NCBI GenBank assembly: GCA_964553925.1
Contig: CAZKNR010000264.1
Location: 1-64,000 of the forward strand
Source: DAISKN01 sp964553925
GTDB lineage: Bacteria; Acidobacteriota; Vicinamibacteria; Marinacidobacterales; SMYC01
Reading direction: 5' to 3'
Length of the DNA stretch: 64,000 nt
Made by a program: the position numbers and the translations under genes. This document shows positions 16,970-25,168 of this stretch, piece by piece. Position 1 is the first letter of the stretch. The number at the start of each line of letters is the position of its first letter. The notes below the pieces were generated by a model. It saw nothing but the letters and a program-made list of their open reading frames with translations. It ran no database searches and was not told where the DNA came from.

Positions 16970-18021
16970 GCCCCGCTCCAGTTCAGAAGTCGTGAACGGA
17001 CTTCCGCTGCGGCCTCACTTGCCCGCTCAGGATGCGCCTTGAGGTCGAGGTAGACCTGAATGGGGTGCGCGGTCGAGACTCCGTCGATCACCCGCATGCC
17101 GACAAAAACGCCGTCGTCAACGGGGCGAACCAGCCAAAGGTTGGCGCCGCGCGGCTGTTCCTTAAAGCCGATCGCTTCGAGCCACTTCTTCGATGGAACT
17201 TCGCTCGTGAATACAGTTGTGAGTCGAAATCCGGCGAATCGCGTGAGATACCATGCGCCCGCTAGCCCCGTCAGCGCGTAGCCACCTCTCGTGGACTGCA
17301 GCTTGGCGGAGAGTCTCCCGATGAGCTCATCGGAGCTCCGTACGCCGACGTGACCGCGCAGGATGTCGTGCTTTTCAAAGTCGTAGGCCTCACGCCAAGC
17401 CTCGAGTGCCAGCGAAGGCTCCTTTAGACGAATCGCTCCCGAATCCGCTCGAGCGACGAGACCCGTCCTTTCGAGACGTCGAAACAAGCGACTCACACGC
17501 CCCTTGTCGACGCCACTGGCCTCGACGAGCTCCCCCTGGGTGAACTCCCTCTCGGGTGCCATAAGGAGCGCGCGAACTATACGAGAACTCTTCGGTGCGA
17601 AGACATTCGCGGGGCGGCCCTTAGAGGCAAAGCGGTTGGGGTGGCCGAGAATGCGGATGTGTCGCCCGGGAGCGTCGATCCAAGCGTTCCCGGAAAGGTC
17701 GATCCATGAGATGCCTGCCTCCGCGCTGAGTCGCCGACCGGTCTCCCCCATAAAAGGGACCGCCACGATTGGAACGACCGCCTTCGAGCGGCCCTTCTTA
17801 TCTTTCTTGAGCGGCGAAAGCTGCCGCACGGCGCTCCCGACATTGGCAGCATCCCCTACCGCCTTCCATTCGACGGGGAATTCCACATCGGGGGCGTTCA
17901 GTAGCATGTCCGCATTTTGAGAATTCGACTTCCGTTGAATGAGATCGGCCTTGAGACCGAGGATTTCCCTCAGAGCAAGCTTCACTCGGTCCAGCGGAGC
18001 TGCGCGTGGCGAGCGCGACAT
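16966..18021 (-). CDS. AbiEi-like type IV antitoxin / transcriptional regulator
   Basis: A 351-residue protein. Residues about 1-110 resemble a restriction-endonuclease-like N-terminal part (FPVEWKAVGDA, IVAVPFMGE, ISWIDLSGNAWID). A winged helix-turn-helix follows at about residues 145-200 (FTQGELVEASGVDKGRVSRLF). The C-terminal AbiEi domain follows (YALTGLAGAWYLTRFAGFR). AbiEi proteins repress their own operon and neutralise AbiEii without direct contact. An 18-bp near-palindrome overlapping the -35 is a natural candidate operator. Confidence 0.8.
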   Translation of the reverse strand: MSRSPRAAPLDRVKLALREILGLKADLIQRKSNSQNADMLLNAPDVEFPVEWKAVGDAANVGSAVRQLSPLKKDKKGRSKAVVPIVAVPFMGETGRRLSAEAGISWIDLSGNAWIDAPGRHIRILGHPNRFASKGRPANVFAPKSSRIVRALLMAPEREFTQGELVEASGVDKGRVSRLFRRLERTGLVARADSGAIRLKEPSLALEAWREAYDFEKHDILRGHVGVRSSDELIGRLSAKLQSTRGGYALTGLAGAWYLTRFAGFRLTTVFTSEVPSKKWLEAIGFKEQPRGANLWLVRPVDDGVFVGMRVIDGVSTAHPIQVYLDLKAHPERASEAAAEVRSRLLNWSGA

Positions 18022-18027
18022 GTTGTC

Positions 18028-18057
18028 TAAATAGCATAGGTTGTTTCATGAATCAAC
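18028..18057 (-). promoter_or_regulatory. abiE promoter and palindromic operator
   Basis: Minus-strand -35 TTGATT (18051-18056), 17-bp spacer, -10 TATTTA (18028-18033), then 6 nt to ATG 18021, i.e. leaderless. The sequence at 18040-18057 reads GTTGTTTCATGAATCAAC, palindromic apart from one base pair, and overlaps the -35. It fits self-repression by the winged-helix antitoxin. Confidence 0.6.
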
Positions 18058-18110
18058 TGACCGAAAATTCTGCCCAGGTTTGTAAAAGCAATAGCCGGAG
18101 CCAGACAAGG

Positions 18111-18147
18111 GCGAGGGTCGCGATCGCATCGGCACTCCGACCCTCGC
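18111..18147. other. Inverted repeat in AbiE/SWIM intergenic region
   Basis: GCGAGGGTCG (18111-18120) and its exact complement CGACCCTCGC (18138-18147) flank a 17-nt loop. It lies 155 nt past the stop of the SWIM gene and has no U-tract. The rest of the 280-bp gap (18022-18301) shows only the abiE promoter. Confidence 0.5.
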
Positions 18148-18301
18148 GTGACGGCGCCAGCCGATCTCGACTCCGAGCCCTCTCGCCCGATCGAGGACTT
18201 CGACGCTGATGAGGTTTCCCTGCGAGGGGGTGCGGAAAGCGCGTTGGATCGCGCCGGCGTCGGGGCCTGGTGTAGGGAGGAAAATCCACGGCGCGTCGAG
18301 T

Positions 18302-19111
18302 CTACTCTTCCTCTGAGGTTCCCTCGCGTCCTCTGCCGCTATAGGCCAGGGCCATCGCTCGCTCCGTCACCTTTTCGTAGAGCCGTTCGAGCGAACCGCG
18401 GATCTCGGGATGGGGCTTCCAGAAATCGGGAAGGCCGAGTCTCTTGAGAAGCGACGCCGAGACCGCGGGAGGCTCGACCGAGATGGTGATGGCGTCGAAG
18501 CCCTCGCCGAGCTTCCAGAAGTGGTCGATCGACTCCTCGAGGCTCGCTTCCGCCCGCGCCGCCGGCCGGCCGAAGGCTTCGGCCGCGCGACGGCGCCGGA
18601 TCTCCCGCAGGAGCAGCTCGCGCGACTTTCCTCTCCAGCGGAAGAGAAGAAACGGATCCTCGTCGAGCCGCTCGGCCAGCACGTAGTAGAGCGCCGCGAC
18701 GTGCTTGCAGGGGACGACCTCGTCGGGGCAGCTGCATGCCATCTCGAGCTCGCGCGTCGAAGTGGGGAAGAGCGGCAGATTGATTTCCGCGAACACGTCT
18801 TCGATGTTCTCGGGCATCTCGCCCGAGAGGAGCTTCGCCGCGAAGAGCGCCTGGGAGGCGAGCGCTTCGACGGCGCGCTCCCATTCCTCGTCGGTGAAGA
18901 CCCGAAGGGTCAGCTTCACGTGATACGGCTCGTAGGGCGAGCCCTGGACGTCGGCGGTGATGAGACCGGGCTCGATCGAGACCGTGAGTACCCGCTCGGC
19001 GCGCGCGTAGCGCTTGCCGCGCTCGAGCCTTCGCGCTACGCCGATCGCCTCCATGACCGCCCAGAAGCGGTCGCCCCACCAGCGGCGATGAGGTCTCGCT
19101 TCGTCCGACAT
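18302..19111 (-). CDS. SWIM zinc-finger protein
   Basis: A 269-residue protein with a SWIM motif CSCPDEVVPCKHVAALYY (CxC-x6-CxH), which binds zinc and is thought to mediate nucleic-acid or protein contacts. The preceding half carries the conserved N-terminal region of bacterial SWIM proteins paired with helicases. ATG 19111 lies 4 bp after the stop of the SNF2 gene; a longer open frame reaching 19381 is a shadow inside that gene. The pair probably acts as one DNA-translocating unit. The process (repair, recombination, defence) cannot be decided here. Confidence 0.85.
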   Translation of the reverse strand: MSDEARPHRRWWGDRFWAVMEAIGVARRLERGKRYARAERVLTVSIEPGLITADVQGSPYEPYHVKLTLRVFTDEEWERAVEALASQALFAAKLLSGEMPENIEDVFAEINLPLFPTSTRELEMACSCPDEVVPCKHVAALYYVLAERLDEDPFLLFRWRGKSRELLLREIRRRRAAEAFGRPAARAEASLEESIDHFWKLGEGFDAITISVEPPAVSASLLKRLGLPDFWKPHPEIRGSLERLYEKVTERAMALAYSGRGREGTSEEE

Positions 19112-19115
19112 CTTT

Positions 19116-22100
19116 CTAGACCTCCACCGCTTCCTTGCGGAGCTCGAAGAGCTCCCGCAGGCTGTCGGTCGAAAGCTCGGTGATGAAGCCCTCGCCCGAT
19201 TGGATGACCGCCTGCGCCAGCTCCTTTTTGCGCTCCGCGAGCTCGTCCACCCGTTCCTCGACGGTGCCGGCGCAGATGAACTTGTAGACCGAGACCGATC
19301 GCTTCTGGCCGATGCGAAACGCCCGGTCCGTCGCCTGGTCCTCCACCGCCGGGTTCCACCAGCGATCGTAGTGAAAGACATGCCGGGCCTCCGTCAGGTT
19401 GAGCCCGAATCCCCCCGCTTTGAGCGAGAGCACGAAGACCGGCGGGCCCTCGCGGTCATCCTGGAAGGAGCCGATGAGACGCTCGCGCTCGGTGGCGGGG
19501 ACGGCGCCGTGGAGGAACAGCACTTCTACCGAAAGGGATTCTCGCAAGTGCCGCTGAATCAGTTTTCCCATCTCCGCGTACTGGGTGAAGACCAGCGCGC
19601 GATCGCCTTCCGCCAGGAGCTCCTCGAGCATCTCCGTGAGCCGGGTGAGCTTTCCCGAGCGGTTCACGAGAGAGCTTCCGTCGGCGAGAAAGTGCGCCGG
19701 ATGATTGCATATCTGCTTCAGCCGGGTGAGCGCCGCTAACACCTCGCCTTTTCGCCCGATGCCTTCCGAAGACTCGATCTTCTCGAGGCTCTCCGAGACC
19801 AGCGCCTGGTAGAGCGTCGCCTGCTCCCGCGTCAGGTTGCAGTAGACCTTCATCTCGTTCTTGCTCGGGAGATCCTTGATGACCGTGGGGTCGGTCTTCA
19901 GCCGCCGCAGGATGAAGGGCTCGACGAGCTTGCGAAGCTCCGTCGTCGCCGAGGGATCGCGGTAGCGCTCGATGGGGAGCGCGTATCGCCTGCGGAACGC
20001 GGCCTCGGAGCCAAGGTAACCCGGATTCAGGAACTCCATGATCGACCAGAGCTCCGAGAGCCGGTTCTCGACCGGAGTTCCGGTGAGAGCGATTCGCCGG
20101 GGAGCGACGAGCTTTTTCAGGGCGCGGGTCTGTTTGGCCTGCGGGTTTTTGATGTTCTGGGCCTCGTCGAGAACGAGCCCCTCCCACTCGACGCCACTCA
20201 AACGCTCGAGGTCGCGATGCACGAGGCTGTAGGTCGATACCACGAGGTGATGGCGCGCGGCCTCCTTCTGGAACCGCTCGCCCTCGTGACGCTCCTGGCC
20301 GTGGTGGATCAAGACCCGGAGCGCCGGAGCGAATCTCTCCGCTTCCTTCCGCCAGTTCGAGACGACCGATGTGGGGCAAATGAGAAGCACGGGACGGTCG
20401 AGGTCACCCTGGTCTTCGAGATGGAGCAGAAGCGCCAGGACCTGGATGGTCTTTCCGAGGCCCATGTCGTCCGCGAGACAGGCGCCGAGGTTCCACCGCC
20501 CGAGAAACGAGAGCCACGAGAGACCGTGCTTCTGATAAGGCCGGAGCTTGCCGTGGAACGAGCGGGGCGCCTCTAGATGTGGAGGCTCCTCCCGTCCGGC
20601 GAGCCTTGTGAGAAGCGTCTCGATCCATCCCGTCGCCTCGAGGTCGGTGACCGGGAGACTCCCGTCTTTTGGACGGCCGAGCTCGAGCTGGAGCACGTCT
20701 CCGAGAGTCATCCTCGGCGATTCGGGACGAGCTTGAAGCGCTTCGAGCACTTCTTCGACGCGCTCGGGCGAGAGCTCTACCCACTGTCCCCGTACGCGGA
20801 CCAGGGGCTGCTTCATCTTTGCGAGCTCCAGGAACTCCTCGCGCGGAAGGCTCTGTCCGCCGAGAGCCACCTGCCAGTCGAACTCGACGAGCGCCTCGAG
20901 ACCCAGGGGACTGAGAACGCTCCTTGGACCGCTCGGCGAAGGGGTCACCCGGAGGCTCAACCCGACGCCGCGCTCGCGCTTGCCCCACCACGACGGGAGG
21001 AGAACTCCGAAGCCGCTCTCGCGCAGAAGATACGCCCCTTCCTTGAGGAAGGCGTAGGCCTTCCCGAGATCGAGCGGACAGGACTCCGGTCTCGACTCCT
21101 TGAGGCTTTCCTCGATCGGAGGAAAAAGAGTCGCGGCGCGGCCGAGGCTTTCGAGCACCATCTCCTGAGGCCTCGAGAGGAACCTCTCGAGATAGCGCCA
21201 GGTGGTCCCTCCGTGCTCCCAGACGCGCGCCACGGGAACGAGGAGACTTTCGTCGTCCACCGCTTGAAGGAAAAAGCGCAGCTCCCAGGAGTCCGCAACC
21301 GGTTCGTCATCGGCTTCGGGCTCGAGGGGCGGGTCGAGGCGGAAAGCGATGCGAAAGGGGGAGACTTCTTCCTCCTCGAGCTGCGACTTCCAGTCGAGGA
21401 GCTCCGCCGCCGGCCCCGCTCCACCATCGAAGACTCCGACTCCGTCCACGAGCGAGGCGAGGAGCTCCTCGCCTAACGACTCCACGAAACGAGGCCTGAG
21501 TCTGAGGCGGGAGGCCGCGCGGCGGACGAACCGATCGACGAGAGCCGAAAGAAAGCTGCGCAAGAGCGCGTCCGACGTGAGCTCACCCTCTTCCGCGGCG
21601 GAAAGGGCCCGGCACATCGGGGGCATGGCCACACGAAGCGCGTCGAACCTGTCGATTTCCTGCTCGACCAGCGGCTCCCATCGCGAGAGCATCGCCTCCT
21701 CATCGTCGGGGATGAGCGCGGGAAGAAATCTCTGGCGTGCGAGAAGCTCGAGGGCGAAGCGGGCCGCGACCGACCAGTATCGAATCCCCGCTCCCAGGCG
21801 GAAGCGGTGGGGGTCCAGCTCTTCCGGCGCCTCGAGCATGACCAGCCAAACGAGCGCGGCTTCGGGAGAGAGCGTCAGGCCAGAGACCCTCCAGGGAGCG
21901 AGGCGGCGTTCGCGCGGCGAGGAGGCTTCGCGTTCGAAGAGAAGCTCCGGGGAAGCGAGAGGCGCATCCCCCTCGGTCGGAAGAACGAGCGTAACCCGCC
22001 GTTCGACGGCCTCCGGTCTGGAGTCGGGGTCCGCAAGAGGGAGAAGCAGACTCTCTACCTGCCGCTCCACGGGAAGCTGGTAGGGATGATCGGGCGGCGC

Positions 22101-22181
22101 GGCCGGGGCTCCGCCCTGAGTTTCAGCCCAAAGGAAGAAACGTCCGGTCTTGGGAAGCCAGTTCCCGTGTACGACGATCAC
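19116..22181 (-). CDS. SNF2-family DEAD/DEAH helicase
   Basis: A 1,021-residue Swi2/Snf2 ATPase. The N-terminal half (about 1-520) is the SNF2_N-associated region found in bacterial HepA-like proteins. The motor follows: motif I DDMGLGKTIQ, motif II LDEAQNIKNP (DEAQ box), motif III TGTPVENRLSELWS, then helicase C with VFTQYAEMG, LSLKAGGFGLNL and ATDRAFRIGQKR. Such enzymes translocate on duplex DNA and remodel complexes. It starts at GTG 22181, behind a 5' leader with an 8-bp hairpin, and is followed at 4 bp by its SWIM partner. Confidence 0.93.
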   Translation of the reverse strand: MIVVHGNWLPKTGRFFLWAETQGGAPAAPPDHPYQLPVERQVESLLLPLADPDSRPEAVERRVTLVLPTEGDAPLASPELLFEREASSPRERRLAPWRVSGLTLSPEAALVWLVMLEAPEELDPHRFRLGAGIRYWSVAARFALELLARQRFLPALIPDDEEAMLSRWEPLVEQEIDRFDALRVAMPPMCRALSAAEEGELTSDALLRSFLSALVDRFVRRAASRLRLRPRFVESLGEELLASLVDGVGVFDGGAGPAAELLDWKSQLEEEEVSPFRIAFRLDPPLEPEADDEPVADSWELRFFLQAVDDESLLVPVARVWEHGGTTWRYLERFLSRPQEMVLESLGRAATLFPPIEESLKESRPESCPLDLGKAYAFLKEGAYLLRESGFGVLLPSWWGKRERGVGLSLRVTPSPSGPRSVLSPLGLEALVEFDWQVALGGQSLPREEFLELAKMKQPLVRVRGQWVELSPERVEEVLEALQARPESPRMTLGDVLQLELGRPKDGSLPVTDLEATGWIETLLTRLAGREEPPHLEAPRSFHGKLRPYQKHGLSWLSFLGRWNLGACLADDMGLGKTIQVLALLLHLEDQGDLDRPVLLICPTSVVSNWRKEAERFAPALRVLIHHGQERHEGERFQKEAARHHLVVSTYSLVHRDLERLSGVEWEGLVLDEAQNIKNPQAKQTRALKKLVAPRRIALTGTPVENRLSELWSIMEFLNPGYLGSEAAFRRRYALPIERYRDPSATTELRKLVEPFILRRLKTDPTVIKDLPSKNEMKVYCNLTREQATLYQALVSESLEKIESSEGIGRKGEVLAALTRLKQICNHPAHFLADGSSLVNRSGKLTRLTEMLEELLAEGDRALVFTQYAEMGKLIQRHLRESLSVEVLFLHGAVPATERERLIGSFQDDREGPPVFVLSLKAGGFGLNLTEARHVFHYDRWWNPAVEDQATDRAFRIGQKRSVSVYKFICAGTVEERVDELAERKKELAQAVIQSGEGFITELSTDSLRELFELRKEAVEV

Positions 22182-22209
22182 AAAGGGGGCTCGGAGAATC
22201 CTCTCGACG

Positions 22210-22229
22210 GCCGAGGCTACTGCCTCGGC
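22210..22229 (-). other. Hairpin in 5' leader of SNF2 gene
   Basis: Perfect 8-bp stem GCCGAGGC with a 4-nt loop, about 29-48 nt upstream of the GTG start. It could affect translation initiation or mRNA stability; no ligand-binding RNA class is recognised. Confidence 0.45.
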
Positions 22230-22612
22230 GAAACGGCCAACTCTCTAGGATAGCCAGACGGACGAGGAGAATCAAAGGGACTTGCGAATGGCGGGGCGGG
22301 CGGTCTACGGCGGCCTCGCGTCAACCAGGACTTCGTTCAGAGAGACGGTTACCGCCGCGGGGCGGATCCGGATAGTTCAGGCGGATCGAGCCGCGCGCTT
22401 TCAGCGCTTCCCGCGTTACACCAGACAGCGATGGATGCCCGGTAGAGCAGCTGCCGCGCGATCGCTTCGTCGGTCGTAAAGCGCTGGCGCGTGGAGGCGC
22501 ATCTTTCGTGCGAGGCGCCCCAGAGCACGACAAGCTTGGAGAACGTCAGCTCGCGAGTTAACTTTGTCGCCTCGAGCAGGCAGGCTGGTGGTCAGCTCCT
22601 TTATGGATGAGG
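22230..22612. other. Intergenic region, nothing recognised
   Basis: About 380 bp between the SNF2 leader and the tRNA fragment. Short open frames exist on the minus strand (an unstarted one near 22367-22595), but no start with a ribosome site or family pattern is visible. It may be decayed mobile DNA. Confidence 0.5.
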
Positions 22613-22663
22613 TGGCCCCTCGGGCTGGACTCGAACCAGCAACCCTCCAGTTACCAGTTAATG
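22613..22663 (-). pseudogene. tRNA 3'-half fragment
   Basis: On the minus strand a perfect T-arm (GCTGG-TTCGAGT-CCAGC, 22624-22640) is followed by a 7-base acceptor strand CCGAGGG, a discriminator G and an encoded CCA (22613-22615). Upstream is a degraded anticodon-arm region. No 5' acceptor strand or D-arm that could pair is present, so this is a tRNA remnant and not a gene. Such fragments are often left at integration sites. It differs from the nearby tRNA-Ser, so the two are not a duplicated attachment site. Confidence 0.6.
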
Positions 22664-22700
22664 CAGGCGCGGTTCTTGGTGTTCGGCCCGCGCTTTAACC

Positions 22701-22728
22701 TTGCTTTGTGCTTAGCGCTAAGTATAAT
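22701..22728 (+). promoter_or_regulatory. Promoter with palindromic spacer, nucleotidyltransferase module
   Basis: -35 TTGCTT (22701-22706), 16-bp spacer, consensus -10 TATAAT (22723-22728), then only 7 nt to ATG 22736. The spacer contains the perfect 12-bp palindrome CTTAGCGCTAAG (22711-22722), placed to let a repressor occlude RNA polymerase. This is one of the few consensus -10 boxes in this GC-rich window. Confidence 0.65.
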
Positions 22729-22735
22729 ATATTCC

Positions 22736-22996
22736 ATGAACGCGTCTGAAATGGCCAGAGCATTGGGGCGCAGGGGGGGACGAGCACGTGGCAAGCGGTT
22801 GTCCGTAGCGGAGAAGAAACGCATTGCGTCCCTGGGAGGCAAGGCTCGGCTTCAGTCGCTCCAGGCAGCCCGCCGCATTGCCGACAATTTCCGCTATGCC
22901 GCCGTACTTGGTGAGCTTCGAGGGCAGCCGATCACCGTCAGGCGCCTGAGCGCCTTCGCCGGCCGGCTGCCAGGGATCTATCCCGCGGGATCGTGA
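22736..22996 (+). CDS. Small basic protein, putative antitoxin partner
   Basis: An 86-residue protein. Its N-terminal half is strongly basic and contains two related short motifs (GRRGGRARGKRLS and SLGGKARLQSL), a pattern seen in small proteins encoded beside nucleotidyltransferase toxins. The second half is a helix-rich region ending in RRLSAFAGRLPGIYPAG. It starts 7 nt after a consensus -10 and is separated by 1 bp from the nucleotidyltransferase gene. I infer an antitoxin or regulator role from position and size, and from the palindrome in its promoter; no family is certain. Confidence 0.6.
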   Translation: MNASEMARALGRRGGRARGKRLSVAEKKRIASLGGKARLQSLQAARRIADNFRYAAVLGELRGQPITVRRLSAFAGRLPGIYPAGS

Positions 22997-22997
22997 A

Positions 22998-23537
22998 ATG
23001 CCCGACCCAATGGATCATCTCCAAACCGTCGGCGAAATCGTCCAAGGTCTACGCGCCCTCGGTCTCTACCCAGTACTCGTGGGAGGCATGGCCCTTGTGG
23101 TGCTGGGATCGCGCAGAGTGACGCGCGACTTCGATTTCGTGATCGCGCATCCGGGCGGCCTTCTCGCTCGTACGATCGGCGTCCTCTACGACCGCGGACT
23201 CGAACTCGTCTCACGTCTGAATGAAATGGGAGAGGTGATCTCGACGATTTCCAATCGTAAGGTAGCGGCCATCCGGCTTCGCCTCGATGCGCCGGCGAGC
23301 GCGTACTTCTTCAACGCGAAGACTGGCCTTCGGGTCGACCTCATGTTCGACTTCCCCATCCCTGCAGCGAAGCTCGCCGAGCGTGCGACACGAACCAAGA
23401 TTCGTGCGCATGTCTTCGACGTCGCCTCCGGGCAAGACCTCCTGCGTCTCAAGAGGATCGCCAAAGCGGAGCGATCGGCACCGGGCGACGCCGAGGACAT
23501 TGCCTTTCTCGAATCACGTCGGAAAAGCTCCAAATAA
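22998..23537 (+). CDS. AbiEii/MNT-type nucleotidyltransferase, putative toxin
   Basis: A 179-residue minimal nucleotidyltransferase-fold protein. LVGGMALVVLGSRRVT gives the GG...S loop and RDFDFVI the DxD metal-binding pair; VDLMFDFP gives the third acid. DLLRLKRIAKAE matches the C-terminal helix typical of small AbiEii-like proteins. It follows the small basic protein with a 1-bp gap, forming a two-gene toxin-antitoxin-like module between a tRNA fragment and tRNA-Ser. An internal ATG 12 bp downstream is an alternative start. Confidence 0.7.
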   Translation: MPDPMDHLQTVGEIVQGLRALGLYPVLVGGMALVVLGSRRVTRDFDFVIAHPGGLLARTIGVLYDRGLELVSRLNEMGEVISTISNRKVAAIRLRLDAPASAYFFNAKTGLRVDLMFDFPIPAAKLAERATRTKIRAHVFDVASGQDLLRLKRIAKAERSAPGDAEDIAFLESRRKSSK

Positions 23538-23703
23538 CGTCGGAGTGGTCCGATTGGCGGCCATCGGCGATCGCAGCAGCTGTGTAGCCACATGCGGTCG
23601 TCCGGGCAGGTGCACTCCTTTCCGTCACCTTGAGTCATTGCCTGCACGGATCACCTCCTGTCACCAGGGGCGCCGCGACGGCCTGGAGAAGCTGCGCCGA
23701 TAT

Positions 23704-23797
23704 TGGCGGAGAGGGTGGGATTCGAACCCACGTGCCGGGTATAAGCCGACAAGACGCTTTCGAGGCGCCCCCGTTACGACCACTTCGGTACCTCTCC
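23704..23797 (-). tRNA. tRNA-Ser (CGA)
   Basis: Complete serine tRNA on the minus strand, 94 nt including the encoded CCA. Acceptor GGAGAGG pairs with CCTCTCC. The anticodon stem GGCGC/GCGTC closes the loop CTCGAAA with anticodon CGA. A long variable arm typical of Ser is present, and the T-arm is GTGGG-TTCGAAT-CCCAC. It decodes UCG codons. It ends 24 bp upstream of the tadA stop, in the same direction. The peptide-like open frames over it (WDSNPR type) are artefacts of the tRNA. Confidence 0.95.
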
Positions 23798-23820
23798 GCA
23801 AACTTTCGCGCCCGGTGCTT

Positions 23821-24258
23821 TCAGTCGTTGTCGCGCCGGTACTGAAAAAAATCCTGAAGAACTTTCCGGCAGTCCTGCTCCAGGATGCCGGAGACGATCG
23901 CGAGCCGATGGGGAATCCCGATCCGCCGTAGATCGACGAGCGACTCTACCGCGCCGAACTTCGGCTCGGGGGCTCCGTAGACCAGAGTCCCGATCCGCGC
24001 CTGCACGATGGCGCCCACACACATCATACAAGGTTCTACCGTAACGTAGAGAGTCAGACCCGAGAGGCGATAGTTCGAAAGCTCGCGCGCCGCCTTCCTT
24101 ATGGCCACGACTTCGGCGTGGGCCGTGGGATCCACCGCGCGTATCGGCTGATTGAAGCCGACGGAGATGACGTCCTGCTCCTCTGCGATGACGGCGCCTA
24201 TCGGAACCTCGCCCAGGTGAAGGGCGTTGCGCGCCTCCTCGAGGGCAAGACGCATCAT
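23821..24258 (-). CDS. tadA: tRNA adenosine(34) deaminase
   Basis: A 145-residue deaminase that converts the wobble adenosine to inosine, in most bacteria only in tRNA-Arg(ACG), which this window also encodes at its right end. The zinc site is complete: HAE with the catalytic Glu and PCMMC. GEVPIGAVI marks the N-terminus. Two adjacent ATGs follow AGGAG; the second (24255) has the better spacing, and an in-frame stop lies just upstream. Divergent from the methyltransferase gene, 122 bp away. Confidence 0.93.
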   Translation of the reverse strand: MMRLALEEARNALHLGEVPIGAVIAEEQDVISVGFNQPIRAVDPTAHAEVVAIRKAARELSNYRLSGLTLYVTVEPCMMCVGAIVQARIGTLVYGAPEPKFGAVESLVDLRRIGIPHRLAIVSGILEQDCRKVLQDFFQYRRDND

Positions 24259-24380
24259 CTGCTCCTGGATCCCTATCGCTTCTCACCTCGCTCGGCCCCG
24301 AGAATACTCGACTCGTTCGGGGTCCGCAAGCATCCGTTCACATCGAGACTTTGTCACTAGACGCACTAGAATGCCCCGCC

Positions 24381-25127
24381 ATGCTTCCCACCGGCTGGAT
24401 CGGCGAAATCCAGGAGCGATACGGGAGGACGTTGACGTTTCCGGAGATCCGGAAGGGTGTCGTGGCGCTCTCGCGCATCTACGTGGAGGAGCGGCGCCGG
24501 ATCGGCCGGGGAGCGGTCTTCGACGGGGCGGGAAAACGCGCTGCCTTCGCCTGTTTCTACAGTCCGCTTCATTTTCTGGTGGTTGGAGAGATCGTGACGG
24601 CTCTTGGAGCCGAGCGCGAGCCGCCGCGAAGAATCCTGGATCTTGGCTGCGGGCTCGCGGTCGCCGCCGCCGCTTGGGCGACACTCTGCGAGCCCAGGCC
24701 CCAGGTCGCCGGGTTCGAGAAGAGCTCCTGGGCCGCGTACGAGGCCCGGTGGCTGCTCTCGACGCTCGGGCTCCGCGGCCGGATCTACCAGAAGCCGCTT
24801 CAGGAAGCACCCCCTTCGGGAAGGGGCGATGCGGTCGTCGTCGCGTACACGGTGAACGAGCTCGAAACGACCGGGAGGCGGAAACTCCTCGACTGCCTTC
24901 TCGCGCTAGGAGAGCGGGGCGCTTCGGTTCTCATCGTCGAGCCGCTCGCCCGCCGGAGCTCACCGTGGTGGCCCGAATGGCGCGAGAAGTTTCTCGAAGC
25001 TTCGGGCCGGGCGGACGAGTGGCGCTTCCCGGTCGCGCTTCCACCGCCACTCGCCCTTCTCGATCGAGCTTCAGGCCTCGACCACCGGGAGCTCACCGCC
25101 CGCTCCCTCTACCTTGGGGGCGCCTGA
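24381..25127 (+). CDS. SAM-dependent methyltransferase (Rsm22-like class I)
   Basis: A 248-residue Rossmann methyltransferase. SPLHFLVVGEIV leads into motif I ILDLGCGLAVAAAAW, then GFEKSSWAAYEA for the ribose-binding acidic region and VVVAYTVNEL as motif IV. SPLHF...NEL is reminiscent of the Rsm22/mitoribosome assembly group, but the Cys residues of that group are not obvious. ATG 24381 lies 8 nt after TAGAAT, so the mRNA may be leaderless; an in-frame ATG at 24351 would precede that box. Substrate unknown. Confidence 0.75.
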   Translation: MLPTGWIGEIQERYGRTLTFPEIRKGVVALSRIYVEERRRIGRGAVFDGAGKRAAFACFYSPLHFLVVGEIVTALGAEREPPRRILDLGCGLAVAAAAWATLCEPRPQVAGFEKSSWAAYEARWLLSTLGLRGRIYQKPLQEAPPSGRGDAVVVAYTVNELETTGRRKLLDCLLALGERGASVLIVEPLARRSSPWWPEWREKFLEASGRADEWRFPVALPPPLALLDRASGLDHRELTARSLYLGGA

Positions 25128-25140
25128 CCCTGCTCTCGAT

Positions 25141-25155
25141 CCGATGTAACATCGG
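25141..25155 (+). promoter_or_regulatory. Palindromic candidate IclR operator
   Basis: CCGATGT-A-ACATCGG is a perfect 7+1+7 palindrome, 14-23 bp upstream of the IclR-family gene's candidate starts. IclR-type regulators commonly bind 15-bp palindromes in their own promoters, so autoregulation is likely. Confidence 0.55.
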
Positions 25156-25168
25156 GAATGGTGGGGGA

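Noticed and set aside
22367..22595. Minus-strand reading of about 75 codons in the intergenic gap
   Set aside because: No start codon with a ribosome site, mixed codon bias and no recognisable family.
22607..22735. Coding start upstream of the 86-residue protein
   Set aside because: The extra residues (DSNQQP type) are a translation of the tRNA fragment, and the promoter lies after them.
22613..23706. att-site duplication between tRNA fragment and tRNA-Ser
   Set aside because: Their T-arms and acceptor strands differ, so they are not copies of one sequence, and no integrase is present.
23287..23931. Open frames over tRNA-Ser
   Set aside because: WDSNPR-type peptides are well-known artefacts of tRNA genes.
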